A stretch of 64,000 bases of DNA from Hexactinellida sp. DTS-2022 (Eukaryota > Porifera > Hexactinellida): contig JAPNXP010000013.1 in the NCBI GenBank assembly GCA_028753945.1, positions 744,001 through 808,000 of the forward strand, written 5' to 3'. Position 1 is the stretch's first letter. The number at the start of each line of letters is the position of its first letter. The notes below the pieces were generated by a model. The model ran no database searches. It was given only the letters and a program-made list of their open reading frames with translations, and was not told where the DNA came from. Position numbers and translations under genes: made by a program. Shown in pieces: positions 52,068 to 61,689 of this stretch.

Positions 52068-52092
52068 TTTATATTTACCAACGTACCTGTAG

Positions 52093-53733
52093 AGCTGCCT
52101 GACTTAGTTCCTAAGTTGTCGTATTTCGAGAGAAGCCTCAGGTTCTACCAACCAGAGACTGGAGCAGAGCTATTTGATGGGAGAGCTAGAAACCGTATAG
52201 ACTATAAAACAGTGGGAGATCTCACCTGTGCGCTTGATGACAGATGTCTGGCTAGCAGTGCTGATAGGAATAACCCGAGCCAAGAAATAAAATTGCTAAG
52301 GTAACTACTGGTTGAGAGGAAGAACACATATGTATTGAATATAGGGTTCTGTAATAAAGCTGTAAAGTAATAATCGTTCAAATGGCAATCTAATCTTAAC
52401 ATCTTCATATAGCTTTTACAGTTGCTTTATTTATACAGATTCATAATTATGACTTTATGAGGTAAAAGATTCAAAAATACTTGCCTAGCTACCCAGTTAA
52501 AATTCCGATGTAAATTAATTTAATATAACAATACCGTGTGTGGTTTCAGAAATCAATTTGAACTTGTGGCCCCAGTTGGAAAATCACTCGCTTTATTTTA
52601 GTTGTCAAAATGATAAATAAAGTTATAAAATGCTAAAAACTAAATACACTTAATATCAAAGTGTACATCTAACTCCAGTGTATTCACAAATACGTCACTC
52701 ACAGATATATTACGAAACTAATGCAATTAGTACAGTCGATTCTGCTTAATAGAGCCACCAATAGATATCTCCGCTTAATGGGGTCAAAATTTCACAGGAT
52801 TTATAGGACGGAATGAGTTTTGCTTAAAATATTTTCGGCTACTAGATTTCTCTGCTTAATCGGGTCAAAGTAACCTGGTCCCGAGGTGGCTCTATTAAGC
52901 GGAGTTGAGTCAGTCGACTGTACCATTAAATCACGTCCTTAAATGGAAGAATATCGATCTTACACTTTGATTCGCGGTAACTACAGGTTCGAATTACAAA
53001 TGCATATTTGTAGATTCTCAAGTCACACGGACAACTTCGGTCTCCTCCCCCTGCGCCCCCCTGCTCCCGAGAGAGACTGGGTATGGCACAACTGCCACGG
53101 GCATTTCCACTCAATGGAAGTATTCGTGACGTACCACCTGCTAGATATCAATGGGATCCGAGTGGCAGAGGGCCACAAGGCTAGCTTCTGTCTGGAAGAC
53201 AGTATCTGTGTTAACTCGGAAGATCGGTATTTCTCCTGCGACTTTTCACAGGGCATCTCTGTTAACTGCGGAGACCACTACGGAGCTGATCTAGACTGCC
53301 AGTGGATCGACATAACAAGTGTTCCACCTGGTAACTACACAGTAGAGGTGAGACTACTGTCACTTTGATATATAAGAATAGCTTATTTCTTGGGGATATT
53401 TTTTAAAAAGAATTTGAAAGGGACTGAAACACTATACATAACATCCGAATTTCGCATTAACCGTGTTCGTCAAAACGCGTTTTTGTAAATAGTTTGATAT
53501 TTGTGAACACCGTTAACATTATTACAAGTTAGTTTAACACCAAATTATCTAGAGAATACGGGATAAGGCCTAACACATAGTAATATACAATGAGCTTATC
53601 ATTTCTATTTCTCAGGTAAAAATCAACCCTTTCAGGACCATTCTTGAGAGTAACTATGACAACAACGTGCTCACATGCATGATAGACTATAACGAAGATG
53701 GATACTACTCCACCTACAACTGTCTACATTCAG
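52093..53733 (+). CDS. LOXL-type lysyl oxidase, exons 6-8 (catalytic domain)
   Basis: Exons 52093-52300, 53014-53347 and 53616-53733, phases 1, 2, 0, 1. Joined, they encode the lysyl oxidase domain: LPDLVPKLSYFERS, DLTCALDDRCLASSAD, LLR|FSSHTDNFG, the copper-binding WVWHNCHGHFHSMEVF, the LTQ lysine in AEGHKASFCLED, the LTQ tyrosine in HYGADLDCQWIDIT, and VE|VKINPF ... SNYDNNVLTCMIDY and TYNCLHS. All catalytic residues are kept, so an active copper amine oxidase is expected; it oxidises lysines in collagen-like matrix proteins. A possible last exon at 54660-54769 (in phase, ending TAA) would give ~760 residues, near LOXL2-4 length, but its sequence is not conserved. It is the continuation of 38864-43153. 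Confidence 0.88.
52731..52922. mobile_element. pogo-like MITE (CCGCTTAAT family), LOXL intron 6
   Basis: A 192-bp element with ends TACAGTCGATTCTGCTTAAT and ATTAAGCGGAGTTGAG then CAGTCGACTGTA. The middle matches 9565-9753 (TTTCACAGGATTTATAGGAC). Confidence 0.88.
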
Positions 53734-53749
53734 GTACATAACACTGTAT

Positions 53750-53915
53750 TATACAGCCATTTGTAAATACGCTCCTAATCCTGGTCTGATCCAAATTTCG
53801 TACGCCTAAATCACAATTAGTGTTACGGTATAGGAGAAGAAGCCAAATTTTCGCGCTCCTAATAATTTTTTTCCTAAAATCATAATACAAAAGGAGCGTC
53901 TCGCGCTCCTGGATA
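53750..53915. mobile_element. MITE-like repeat (CGCTCCTAAT family), copy 2
   Basis: Homologous to 18523-18700, including GCCATTTGTAAATACGCTCC and CGTACGCCTAAATCAC. It begins right after the exon 8 donor. Confidence 0.7.
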
Positions 53916-54029
53916 ATTTCCTGATAACACACTTTACTATTAGGCTTGCGGGACCACCTAAAGGCGAATAAATTTAAATATAATTAATTTATGGCAATAA
54001 ACCTAGGAAGTCAATACAGAATGTAACCC

Positions 54030-54225
54030 AAGCTTTCATCCAAGCATAATTTTCTGAGCGCCTAGATGAAGTTTGAGCTCGCTCACATATCACACGCGCC
54101 TAGAATACTCAATTTGTATTAGGTCTATGGGAGCATCTTTCAATTTCCCGCGCCTAGACAAGTTCCCTTTTAAAATTACGCCTAGAGGCGCGTCGCGCAC
54201 GTCTGGATGAAACCCTGAAATTTAA
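54030..54225. mobile_element. MITE-like repeat with CGCGCCTAG words
   Basis: GCTTTCATCCA at the left and TGGATGAAACC at the right are inverted. Inside, GCGCCTAGA/ACGCCTAGA words are repeated. A TGGATGAAAGCC end also occurs at 30197, so the family is dispersed. Confidence 0.6.
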
Positions 54226-54832
54226 CCTGTATAATCTTTATTACCATTAAACGCATACAATAGGATAGCTTGTGGCAAAACATGTTCAGATAGGATTACT
54301 GCTGTATTAATTACTCATTGTCGTAGCCAGGTCGCTTATTGATAACATTGTTATTAACAAACCCGCTAGTTACAATTTCAAACACCCTACTTGTAATAAA
54401 CCTGTGCGTTTCATTACCACACATACAAACTATATTTTATAATCAGATAATTATATGAAACTAAGCTTACTTGTAAATCAACTGCCATTAGTCATACAAG
54501 GAAATTTTAAAACAAAGTAAGAAACAAGTCACAAAATACATTGTTTGATAATTGGGTCAACATTTCACAGGATATACGGAAAGGAATTATTTTGCTTGCA
54601 ATATTTTCGGTCAAGTTTCATATAAATATTCCCATTTATAATTTATGAACAATTTCTAGAGCTCATAATATCCACGGGAGTCGGGACTGTATCAATAAGT
54701 GTAAGTAAATTCACAATTACGAAACTAAACACAAATGAATCAGGTCTTGAATACAAACGCCATACTTAATCCCTATATAATGTGTATTCATATGATACCG
54801 TGTGTAGTGTGAGCTATGCATACAGAATATAA

Positions 54833-55858
54833 CTAATGCTCTGAGTCCGAATCAACGGCAATCTCCTGATCACTTCCCTGCGAAATTTCTTCTTCATTCG
54901 TGTCCTCGTTCAACAGAATATACTCCCGTGTGCTGAATCCAAACCTCAACATGTCAGTCGCTTTCAGTTCGATGTATCTTTGTGGTTCAATCCGTTTGTT
55001 GTTCACATAAGTCCCGTTGGTAGAGTTCAGGTCGATAATGTATAGTTTTATTAGCCTGCACTTCCTCCCGTTGGGACCCTCAGTATCAACTAACCTGTAC
55101 TGTAGCACTGCGTGCTGCTTGGAGCAGGACGGATGGTGCACTGGGAAATCAGTCACCGCCCGGTCTCTGCCTACTAAGTACGCGCTCTGTCTGTGTATGT
55201 AGAGAGTGGGGAGGGACTCGTCTCCCTTGAAGGGGTACAGTCGCCATCTTTTCTTCGGCATTCTGGCTTCGGCTGGCTCGTTGTACTTGATAACGACACC
55301 TTTGTAAGTGTTGGTGTCCTCTGCTAGTTTCCCAGATAGAGAGAAGTTCGGCTTTTTAGAAGCATCGACATTTTTCACCGCCTCCACCTCTGCGGGCTTT
55401 TCCTTGTCCCCGTTGCTCCAGTCCCACTTCTCGTCTCTGCCCGTCTGTCCGCGCTTCGGACTCCCGGAGGCCGATCTATCTCTATGGCGGCGCCGGGGGC
55501 TCTCTGGAGACGGTCTGCTGCGCTTTTTCGCGGGATGTCTCTCTGGAGATTTCCCGCGGGTGTTCCTCTCGCGTCTGACAGGGGAGCGGGGGCTCCGGCT
55601 CCGATGTCTGGCCCTCCGACTGTGGCTCTCTTCTCGGAGATGTTGGGACCGCGGTCCGATGTCGCTCTTGCCCTCCTTTGTTCTAACCGGCGACCTAATT
55701 CGTCGAATTTCCTCAGCGCTCTTCGACCTCTCGCGGTTTAGTCGAGCTGACGAAAGTCGCGAGGAAATCCGGTTATAAAGTCTATGTTCTACCTCATCGA
55801 AACGAGGTTTATTTCGAATCGGGCTATGAGTCATAGATAGGAGAAAAAGATTAGTCAA
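54833..55858 (-). CDS. SNIP1: SNIP1-like FHA-domain protein
   Basis: A 341-residue intronless nuclear protein. The N-terminal ~150 residues are Arg/Ser-rich (RHRSRSPRSPVRRER and others), followed by NTYKGVVIKYNEPAEARMPK, the conserved lead-in to the SNIP1 FHA domain. FHA is at about 205-317 with GR at 230-231, SKQH near 246-249 and STNGTYVNN near 279-287, the phosphothreonine-binding residues. The tail is acidic. SNIP1 is linked to the spliceosome and miRNA biogenesis and to SMAD/CBP signalling. Two start candidates, 55858 and 55834 (MTHSPIRNK). The RS part is GC-rich. Convergent with LOXL. Confidence 0.92.
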   Translation of the reverse strand: MTNLFLLSMTHSPIRNKPRFDEVEHRLYNRISSRLSSARLNRERSKSAEEIRRIRSPVRTKEGKSDIGPRSQHLREESHSRRARHRSRSPRSPVRRERNTRGKSPERHPAKKRSRPSPESPRRRHRDRSASGSPKRGQTGRDEKWDWSNGDKEKPAEVEAVKNVDASKKPNFSLSGKLAEDTNTYKGVVIKYNEPAEARMPKKRWRLYPFKGDESLPTLYIHRQSAYLVGRDRAVTDFPVHHPSCSKQHAVLQYRLVDTEGPNGRKCRLIKLYIIDLNSTNGTYVNNKRIEPQRYIELKATDMLRFGFSTREYILLNEDTNEEEISQGSDQEIAVDSDSEH

Positions 55859-58202
55859 GTGCAGTGGTAATAGAAAACGAGAAATGGGATACTCGAGTGG
55901 AGAATGTTATGTGAAAATAAAGATAGATATGGTTTTATTAGAATAGCTATTCTGCCTATTGTGTAGTGAAGCTATACACTATTTTCCATAGAAATGTGAG
56001 TCAAACCATAACTTGTGGTTGTTGAGAAATAACCATGGTATATCTGTATAATGATACTGAAACAAAATTTGCATACGTTTGGTATTTCTTATCATTGCGT
56101 GAAATGCGTTGGGAAACCATTTCCTAGTACTAGACGGTTGACGTAGTTAAATTAAGGATTCGTCAGAGCAGGTAATGTTGGGTTCATTTTGGTCTAAATT
56201 AAGTGCCATTTGCATCCAATCATAAACTTATTGTCTTGGTGATTGACATAGAATTAAGTGCTATTTGCATCCAATCATAAACTTATTGTCTTGGTGATTG
56301 ACATAGAATTAATTTTTCTTTTTCAATAACTTCATTCTATTTTAATTTGGCATAACACAACTGGTTTATAATACTTCTCTATTTAGATCACATTCTCGAC
56401 AACACAGCTGACGAGCAATAGAAGTTTCATAAATCTAAGAACTTACTTTGTTGTCTGATTGTAATAACTTAAAAACTTCTGTATACATATCTATCTCTAT
56501 TGATATAATATATTTTATTTTGCATTATACTAACATTGTTGACACAGGGCTAATTCTTCTTGATTATAATTATCACAATAAATTTATGAATTACAGAATG
56601 GAAAATGCTTTATTGAGATTTTATTGCTTCTAATTGGATTATCTAAAATGTTTGAAACTTTGATATTTTCTTTCTCAATAATTAACTTAACTCTGTTGTC
56701 ATATTTTTCCCAAATATAATTAGTTAATTATTAGTTCAGCATTAATAATAATGACTTCGATCAATAAGAGGACATTCTCCATAAACAACTAGTAATCCAA
56801 ATATTATTCAAAATATGGAGGGACTTTTACTGTGTATACCTGGATGATAATTATTATAATTACAGAGTGTGTTGATTGTCTCAAATTCCAATATGGTATG
56901 GCTGTTCACTTACACCGAAAATATTTATGTTGCAGATATAAATACTTACAGAATCCAATGATAAATAATGAATGAAAACAACTTGTTCAAAGTGGTGAAA
57001 ATGGTATGATGAAATATCATTTTAGCATTCTTATACATTTTAGCATTCATTTTACATTCAAAGTACGTATATGTTCTGAATGGAAATTTTATTTAAAATC
57101 TCTTTAATATGTTAAATAATTGATTTGGTATGGCTATACAGGAAAATTTACGTACTTTTCTGGAGAAGATAAATAACTTATGTTCGATTATACATTATTA
57201 ATTAACCCGAGTTCAGAATGTCTCTGCACGTTTGTTCTGTCCATATTATTTTGTGATAGATGGAGCTGATGATATTATTATTTTGGAAGACATAACTATA
57301 TTTGACCTAACTGACAAAAAGTTTATTTAGTCATAGGCGTAGCACGCGGGCCGGACCACTTTTCATTTATTCTATTCTATTATATAGGAGGGTCCGGTTT
57401 TGGCCGGACCACTTTAACTGTTTGGCCGGAGAGTTTTCAGAGCCGTGCGACGCCCGTGTTAGTATATACTAACCATTCTACAGGAGTTACACAAAATAAT
57501 TATTACTGGATGTATTAAAAGCTTCTTAAATTAATTTTAGAATATCTTTCTCAATCCGAGTTTTTGTTGTTCTTTCAAGTTTTGTTATACATCTCAAATT
57601 GCAACTATTGATACAATTCACATAATTGAATTGATTCAACGCATTTGAAGAATTATCTCAAAACATTGGTCTAAAGGAATGTTGGATGCAATCATAATTT
57701 TCTGAGAATTTTCTTCATTCTGTTTGCATATTTAGCTTTATTAATGAATTTACTATTTTGTTTATAAATGCACCTATATTACTGGAAATTATCCACTATT
57801 GTATGTATATCTTACCTAAATCGTATTGCAATTAATGATATACTATTACAATATCCATTTGGGGGAATTAATTAACCAAGGTCAATGGACTTGTCCTATT
57901 GTTTTGTGTTACTTTAGTAATTGAATAATCTTCAGAATTTACCCACTATCCACATGTAAGAATTAGCTTATTCATTTGCAACGGCTGATATTACCATATA
58001 TGCTTACATAGACTTATTAATTAAATAATGTAGCAAATGTTTTCAGTAATAATTAACCTCAGTATAGTAAACTTCCTATATTTAAATTAGAAAAATTAGA
58101 AAATTTATGTAGTCAATCTATCATGACTGTTATATAAACGGAAACCAATAACTTCAATCAATTATTAAGAATTTGACATACTAAATAGCAAATTATTATT
58201 CT
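55859..58202. other. Gene-free spacer with a 54-bp duplication and a MITE
   Basis: At 56192-56310 a 54-bp unit (GTGCxATTTGCATCCAATCATAAAC...TTGACATAGAATTAA) occurs twice. At 57335-57465 ends ATAGGCGTAGCACGCGGG and CCGTGCGACGCCCGTG enclose GGCCGGACCACTTT words, a MITE-like insertion. Nothing else is recognised; the AT-rich remainder presumably includes the FERM-PTP promoter. Confidence 0.55.
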
Positions 58203-61052
58203 ATGTTTAACAAAAAGGATAAACAATTGAAATCAGCAACAAGAGGACTCCCTTATCAAGTCAAGATTACACATCTTGATAACACATCAATTGAATACAG
58301 ATTCGATAAAACTACGACTGGGAAAGAATGTCTTTTACATGCGGCTTACAAATTCAAAATATTAAAACATGACTACTTCTCTCTCAAATTCAAATCTCTA
58401 CGTGGCAAACGTAGATGGTTGTACATGAACAAATCAATCAAAAAACAACTCGAAAAGTACTCACTTGATGGATTAGCCGACGCATCTCTATCGCTCGAAG
58501 TCAAATTTTTCCCAATTTCAGTACATTTGATTGAAGATGAGGTTACACGTTATTTATTCTATTTACAACTCAAAATGGATGTGTTAGACGGCCGTTTGTT
58601 TTGCAGTCGGGACGAAGCTATAAAGCTAGCGGCCTATTCGGTACAAGCTGAGAACGGAGATTATGATGCGGACAAACACTCTCCAGCACAGCTCTGCGAG
58701 CTAAACTTGCTACCTGAGAAACACTGTAAGATGGAAGAGCTTAGCAAAATGCTGAGAGAAATATCCGGACAACACAAAATGCATAGAGGAATGGGGCCTA
58801 GTCTTTCTGAACAGAATTACCTGAAAATAACACATAATCTCTCGGATTACGGACAAGAAGGATTTGAAGTGATTGATGACAGCGGCGACAAACTCAGTAT
58901 TGGAGCTTGTGCGATTGGTATTTTCGTTAAAAACTTTATCGGCAAACCTCTTCTGTATATGAGATGGGAAGAATTGAGACGAGTTACTTGCAAAGATAAA
59001 TATTTCGGTGTTGAATCTCGAAAGGATAAAGAGACAATATTATTCAATACAACTGACCCTGATGTGGCTAAATACATAATGTGGTGTGTGAGTGAGCAAA
59101 ATCAGTTTTTCTTGAAACAATCTCAAGAAGTTGTGAACATGCATACAACTTCACCACCCAACAACACCATTGGAATGTTCCCTTGTGTGTCAGAGGAATT
59201 TCTCAGCTCGAGCACAAGCAGAACAGCTGATTTATCTCCAACACCTTTATCATTACAACACGCGTCTTCTACAATGAATTTTCCCATTAATTATTCTAAC
59301 CAAGTTATGTCCCGTTACCATAGTGACCACAACATGAATTTCCCATCCAGAGACTCCAGTCCGGGAAAGAAATTAAATACGGAATTAATCTCTCCTTCCA
59401 AACAGACCGGCAAATACAACAGCCCAATAAGACGGCCAAATACAACCACACGTCCTATTAACAAACCTGAGAAACGTCACACAACCGTTCTCGCTAAGAA
59501 CTCAGCAGAAAGCAATGCAAACAAACATTCCAATCGCCTCCCTCCGATGGCCACTTCCTCCCCAGTCCCTATTCTGCTCGGGTTCCGCAGACTCTCCTGC
59601 GAAGAGATAACTCAGACGCAAACCGAGTCTCAGTCGAGTCTCCCCAGCAGCAGGCGTAGCTCCGGCAGCTTTAACCATTTCTCGTTCTCCTCGAGTCCCG
59701 TGCCCGACACGCCCGACAACAGCACCGGGGCGGACCCCTCTCCCTCCACCTGTAAGGTTATATACGAGCGGGAAGAGGACCACACTCTCTCTAGCCTTAT
59801 ACCGCCCGAGGAGATGAAGGTGCTCTTGGGTAAGACGGTTATGGGACAGCCAGCGGACACCAACCATTCACACGTCTCTAAAACCATTTCAGTTCCAGTT
59901 ATCGACTCGGATAATAACTCGCCACTCCCCACTGCTAAGAGGCTGAACAGTACTCTCCCGAGACAGAAGCCACATCCGGATTCGGATATTAACGAGAGAG
60001 ATGAACTTATTAGAAGCAATACAGAAATTATAGATAAACCTGTTAGAACAAACAGGGTTAATGATTCCCATCCGACTGACAAATACAAATCTCCTTCGGA
60101 AACGAGACTCTCGCTACCGAGGAGATCTTCCTCTCTCGCTCAGAGATCAATATCAGACGATCCAGTCAAATACTACAAATTCCTAGCCTCGCTTTTCAAA
60201 CGGAAACACGAGGCTTGGTGTAAAGACGAATTTTCACACATAAAAAGCGAAAAACATTCGGTTACCCACGCGAAAAAGCCTGAAAATATTAATAAGAACC
60301 GAAACAGAGATATTCTTCCCTACAATAACTCTCGTGTTAAACTCGAAGTAATGAATAACACTGAATCTTCGGATTATATAAATGCTAGTCATGTCGTGTA
60401 CATTGTGAAAGACAAGAATTACCATTTCATAGCCGCACAAAGCCCTATGGCCCACACTTGTACTAACTTCTGGCAAATGATATGGGAACAGAATGTGCGA
60501 GTAATCGCGATGTTAAACGAAGGAACCAAGGATGAAATTAATCCCGCACATATTTATTTCCCCGCCTCTTCTGATCCCAATATTGATGACTTTGTTCAGT
60601 TCGATCAGTACAAGATTTCTATTCGCTCTTATCAGGAAAAAGGTGCATTTGTATTCAGACTTTTCTGCTTGAAGCACATTCCTACTGGGCAGAGTAAGGA
60701 AATTTGTCATCTCCAATTTCTGGAATGGGTCGACAATGATTCACCGAAAAACTACGATGGTTTTCAGTCTTATTTAGATTATATAAAAGGTATTCTGAGT
60801 AAACACACAACTCCACTGTTGGTGCATTGTAATTTCGGTATTGGCCCCTCAGGCGTGTTCATTCTAGTGTACCTGTTACAGGAGCATATCAAACTACAGG
60901 AAATACTGCATGTACAGAATGTATTGTCTATTCTATGCAGTCAACGTATGGAATTAGTAGCCACAAATGACCAGTTTAAATTCGTATACTTTGCGATGTA
61001 TAAATATACTCAATACTTGCTTACAATGGAGGAGAGACATACATTAATTTGA
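58203..61052 (+). CDS. FERM-domain tyrosine phosphatase (PTPN14/21-like), probable pseudophosphatase
   Basis: A 949-residue intronless protein. The FERM domain spans about residues 15-310 (ubiquitin-like F1, F2 around DEVTRYLFYLQLKMDVLDGR, F3 around GACAIGIFVKNFIGKPLLYM). A long disordered, Ser/Pro-rich linker follows, then a PTP fold at about 660-945. FERM plus C-terminal PTP without a PDZ matches PTPN14/PTPN21 (Pez). The PTP domain keeps the fold but loses key residues: the P-loop is HCNFGIGPSG (Cys876 kept, the catalytic Arg is Pro882, SA is NF), the WPD loop is WVD (842-844), the KNRY motif is KNRNRD (Asn701) and the Q-loop QT-QY is AT-QF. Catalysis is unlikely; a scaffolding role at membranes or junctions is inferred. 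Confidence 0.9.
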   Translation: MFNKKDKQLKSATRGLPYQVKITHLDNTSIEYRFDKTTTGKECLLHAAYKFKILKHDYFSLKFKSLRGKRRWLYMNKSIKKQLEKYSLDGLADASLSLEVKFFPISVHLIEDEVTRYLFYLQLKMDVLDGRLFCSRDEAIKLAAYSVQAENGDYDADKHSPAQLCELNLLPEKHCKMEELSKMLREISGQHKMHRGMGPSLSEQNYLKITHNLSDYGQEGFEVIDDSGDKLSIGACAIGIFVKNFIGKPLLYMRWEELRRVTCKDKYFGVESRKDKETILFNTTDPDVAKYIMWCVSEQNQFFLKQSQEVVNMHTTSPPNNTIGMFPCVSEEFLSSSTSRTADLSPTPLSLQHASSTMNFPINYSNQVMSRYHSDHNMNFPSRDSSPGKKLNTELISPSKQTGKYNSPIRRPNTTTRPINKPEKRHTTVLAKNSAESNANKHSNRLPPMATSSPVPILLGFRRLSCEEITQTQTESQSSLPSSRRSSGSFNHFSFSSSPVPDTPDNSTGADPSPSTCKVIYEREEDHTLSSLIPPEEMKVLLGKTVMGQPADTNHSHVSKTISVPVIDSDNNSPLPTAKRLNSTLPRQKPHPDSDINERDELIRSNTEIIDKPVRTNRVNDSHPTDKYKSPSETRLSLPRRSSSLAQRSISDDPVKYYKFLASLFKRKHEAWCKDEFSHIKSEKHSVTHAKKPENINKNRNRDILPYNNSRVKLEVMNNTESSDYINASHVVYIVKDKNYHFIAAQSPMAHTCTNFWQMIWEQNVRVIAMLNEGTKDEINPAHIYFPASSDPNIDDFVQFDQYKISIRSYQEKGAFVFRLFCLKHIPTGQSKEICHLQFLEWVDNDSPKNYDGFQSYLDYIKGILSKHTTPLLVHCNFGIGPSGVFILVYLLQEHIKLQEILHVQNVLSILCSQRMELVATNDQFKFVYFAMYKYTQYLLTMEERHTLI

Positions 61053-61290
61053 ATTGATTTGAAAAAACATTCCAAGGCTTGTATATAGTAACTGATTATA
61101 TTGAATAACCCTGTACTAGCCAGTTATCAAGTGTTAAATCTGATTTGTACTTGGGCATTACTAAAGTGCTCAGGACGTTTTGTATTGTATTTTCTATTTT
61201 GCTTTTAACTTTTACATATTAAATAATATAAAGATATTTTATAAATTAGCTTGTGGACAACCTAGTATATTTATTCATTGATCTGTGAAA

Positions 61291-61396
61291 TACAGTAGAA
61301 CCTCGTTAGTACGAACACCAGGTCAAATACTGTTCGTATTTAACTAAATTTTGTATAAACACCACGTTCGTACTATACTAACGAGGTTTTACTATA
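61291..61396. mobile_element. pogo-like MITE (TAGAACCTCGTTAGTACGAAC)
   Basis: A 106-bp element with ends TACAGTAGAACCTCGTTAGT and ACTAACGAGGTTTTACTATA. A short derivative of the family at 41929-42229. Confidence 0.85.
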
Positions 61397-61689
61397 TGTA
61401 TTCAATACTGTAAGATGCAAAATATACATTATGTACCATGGATAATCGGAAATCGCTAATAAAATCAATTTACTAATTTACCTTGAGCATTATGGATTAT
61501 GATATTTTATCAAATTGTTGATTTATATAAATTTTAACAATACGAATTTCTAATTAGTAATTATCCTTGGTCTCAGATTCTTTTTCACTGCAAATAATTT
61601 CGTTTCTATTAATGTTCCCTACATTTCTGCGGAAATATTAAGTTTTGAGGATCAGGTAATTAAGATAAGAAAATAAATACGTACAAACA

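Larger units (their letters stand above)
43154..52092 (+). other. LOXL intron 5 (~8.9 kb) holding four genes
   Basis: It begins GTAAGT at 43154 and ends TACCTGTAG at 52092. Exon 5 leaves one base (A) and exon 6 starts AG-CTG, giving an in-frame codon and the joined peptide ACAE-K-LPDLVP. Inside are complete genes for HS3ST (+), an NHL-repeat protein (+), RPAP1 (-) and FAIM (-). The stretch 43190-43795 has no other gene. Confidence 0.75.

Noticed and set aside
54660..54769. Final LOXL exon
   Set aside because: It is in phase with an acceptor and a stop and gives the right total length, but the peptide does not resemble the LOX C-terminus. Kept only as a possibility in the LOXL entry.
55308..55778. 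156-codon plus-strand ORF
   Set aside because: It is the antisense shadow of the GC-rich RS region of SNIP1.
57264..57300. CTGATGA at 57262 as another hammerhead
   Set aside because: No GAAA, no stem II and no paired stem I around it.
59502..60088. Minus-strand ORFs of 121 and 152 codons
   Set aside because: They are antisense to the Ser/Pro-rich linker of the FERM-PTP and show no features.
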